64,000 nucleotides of DNA, taken from the NCBI GenBank assembly GCA_018660505.1, contig JABJKE010000030.1, positions 97,989 to 161,988 of the forward strand, given 5' to 3'. Both the position numbers and the translations under genes were made by a program. Shown here piece after piece: positions 62,792-64,000 of the stretch. The stretch is from Rhodobiaceae bacterium (GTDB lineage: Bacteria > Pseudomonadota > Alphaproteobacteria > RS24). The notes under the pieces were generated by a model that searched no databases, was not told the origin of the DNA, and saw nothing but the letters and a program-made list of their open reading frames with translations. Position 1 is the stretch's first letter; each line of letters starts with the position of its first letter.

Positions 62792-64000
62792 ATGTTCGAT
62801 TTAATCATTCGCAATGCCAAATTGGTCGATGGCTCTGGCGCGCCTGCCCGACACGCAGATATCGCTATTGAAAATGGCAAAATTGCCAAAATTTCTGACC
62901 TCGATACACTGACCGAAAAAGCCAAAACCGAGATTGACGCCAAGGGCGATTTAGTGACCCCCGGATGGGTGGATGTGCATACCCATTACGATGGCCAAGT
63001 GACTTGGGACCCCTATTTAACGCCGACCGGTTGGAACGGCGTCACCACGGTGGTGATGGGCAATTGCGGCGTCGGCTTTGCGCCGGCCAAGGAAGACAAA
63101 CGCGATTGGTTGATTGGCCTGATGGAAGGCGTGGAAGATATTCCAGGCGCCGCCTTGGCCGAAGGTATCGACTGGGAATGGGAAACCTTTCCCGAATATC
63201 TCGATGCCCTGGACGCCAAACCGCGCGCGCTCGATATCGCCACGCAAATTCCCCATGGCTCGGTTCGCGCCTATGTGATGGGGCAACGCGGCGCCGATAA
63301 TGAGGCGGCGACGCCAGACGATATTCAGAAAATGGCCGATATTGTCGAAGATGGCATCCGCGCTGGCGCGCTCGGCTTTTCGACCTCGCGCACCATGTTG
63401 CATCTGTCGAAAGATGGCGAGCCCGTGCCCGGCACGTTCGCCAATAAAGACGAGCTCATCGGCATTGCCGAGGGCATGCAAAAAGCTGGCTATGGGGTGT
63501 TTGAAATGGCCTCCGATTTAAATCCGGCTGAGGAAGAATTTGGCTGGATGTCCGAATTATCGAAAAAAACGGGCCTGCCCGTCACTTATGCTTTGCTGCA
63601 AAACCCAGCCGAGCCCGAAGGCTGGCGCAATTTATTAAAAATGACCGATAAAGCAGTGGCCGATGGCGCCAATGTAAAAGCCCAGATTGCCTTGCGCGCG
63701 ACCGGGCTTATTTTGGGTTGGGAAAGCACCGTGCATCCGTTTTCCATGCATCCCGAATATCGACCGCTCGCCGATTTGCCAGCCGCTGAACGCCTCGAGC
63801 GTTTGCGCGAGCCGGGCATGCGCGAAGCGCTGATTAACGGCGCGCCGCATTTTGTCACCACGCCCGCCGAGGAAGACGGCGAAGGCTTGCCCACCGGACA
63901 TGGCATCGGCGCCATGATTGCTTTGGGCTTCAATAATATGTTCCGCCTGATGCAAAATGGCGTGCCCGATTATGAACCCAAAGCCGAAGATAGCATCGCG
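62792..64000 (+). CDS. amidohydrolase family (D-aminoacylase-like), C-terminus beyond right edge
   Basis: Not in the ORF track because it is open at the edge; MFDLIIRNAKLVDGSGAPARHADIAIENGKIAKIS...GWVDVHTHYDGQVTWDPYLTPTGWNGVTTVVMGNCGVGFAPA. Confidence 0.92.
   Translation, partial: MFDLIIRNAKLVDGSGAPARHADIAIENGKIAKISDLDTLTEKAKTEIDAKGDLVTPGWVDVHTHYDGQVTWDPYLTPTGWNGVTTVVMGNCGVGFAPAKEDKRDWLIGLMEGVEDIPGAALAEGIDWEWETFPEYLDALDAKPRALDIATQIPHGSVRAYVMGQRGADNEAATPDDIQKMADIVEDGIRAGALGFSTSRTMLHLSKDGEPVPGTFANKDELIGIAEGMQKAGYGVFEMASDLNPAEEEFGWMSELSKKTGLPVTYALLQNPAEPEGWRNLLKMTDKAVADGANVKAQIALRATGLILGWESTVHPFSMHPEYRPLADLPAAERLERLREPGMREALINGAPHFVTTPAEEDGEGLPTGHGIGAMIALGFNNMFRLMQNGVPDYEPKAEDSIA

Overview
The window is a gene-dense, mostly housekeeping segment of an apparently alphaproteobacterial chromosome. 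The taxon is inferred from gene content, the GTTC-N7-GTTC LexA box upstream of recA, and DUF3126. Clear landmarks are thrS, yidD, cysS, folE, hisI, cysE, map, radC, purB-purC-purS-purQ-purL-bolA-grxD, rpsD, trmJ-like, icd, alaS, recA, dksA-type, a MoxR/VWA pair, aspartate aminotransferase, uvrB, folM/folB-like, uvrC, pgsA, chorismate mutase and a 2Fe-2S ferredoxin. A tRNA-Leu(TAA) lies on the minus strand. A truncated MATE transporter is at the left edge, and an amidohydrolase that the ORF track missed runs off the right edge. I see no CRISPR array, transposase, integrase or rRNA. The least explained parts are: (1) an AT-rich islet at about 42.1-44.4 kb with a tightly coupled pair of unknown genes and a small Cys/His protein, bordered by CTTG-loop hairpins; (2) a dispersed 75-bp hairpin repeat at 20.94 and 42.03 kb whose outer stem shows compensatory base-pair changes; (3) a 400-nt noncoding stretch with nested long stems at 44.4-44.83 kb; (4) a structured folE leader with mutually exclusive helices; (5) an uncharacterised glycosyltransferase/methyltransferase/alpha-barrel cluster at 57.6-61.3 kb; (6) repeated convergent gene overlaps that share palindromic stop codons. 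All family names come from recognising sequence motifs; no database search was run.
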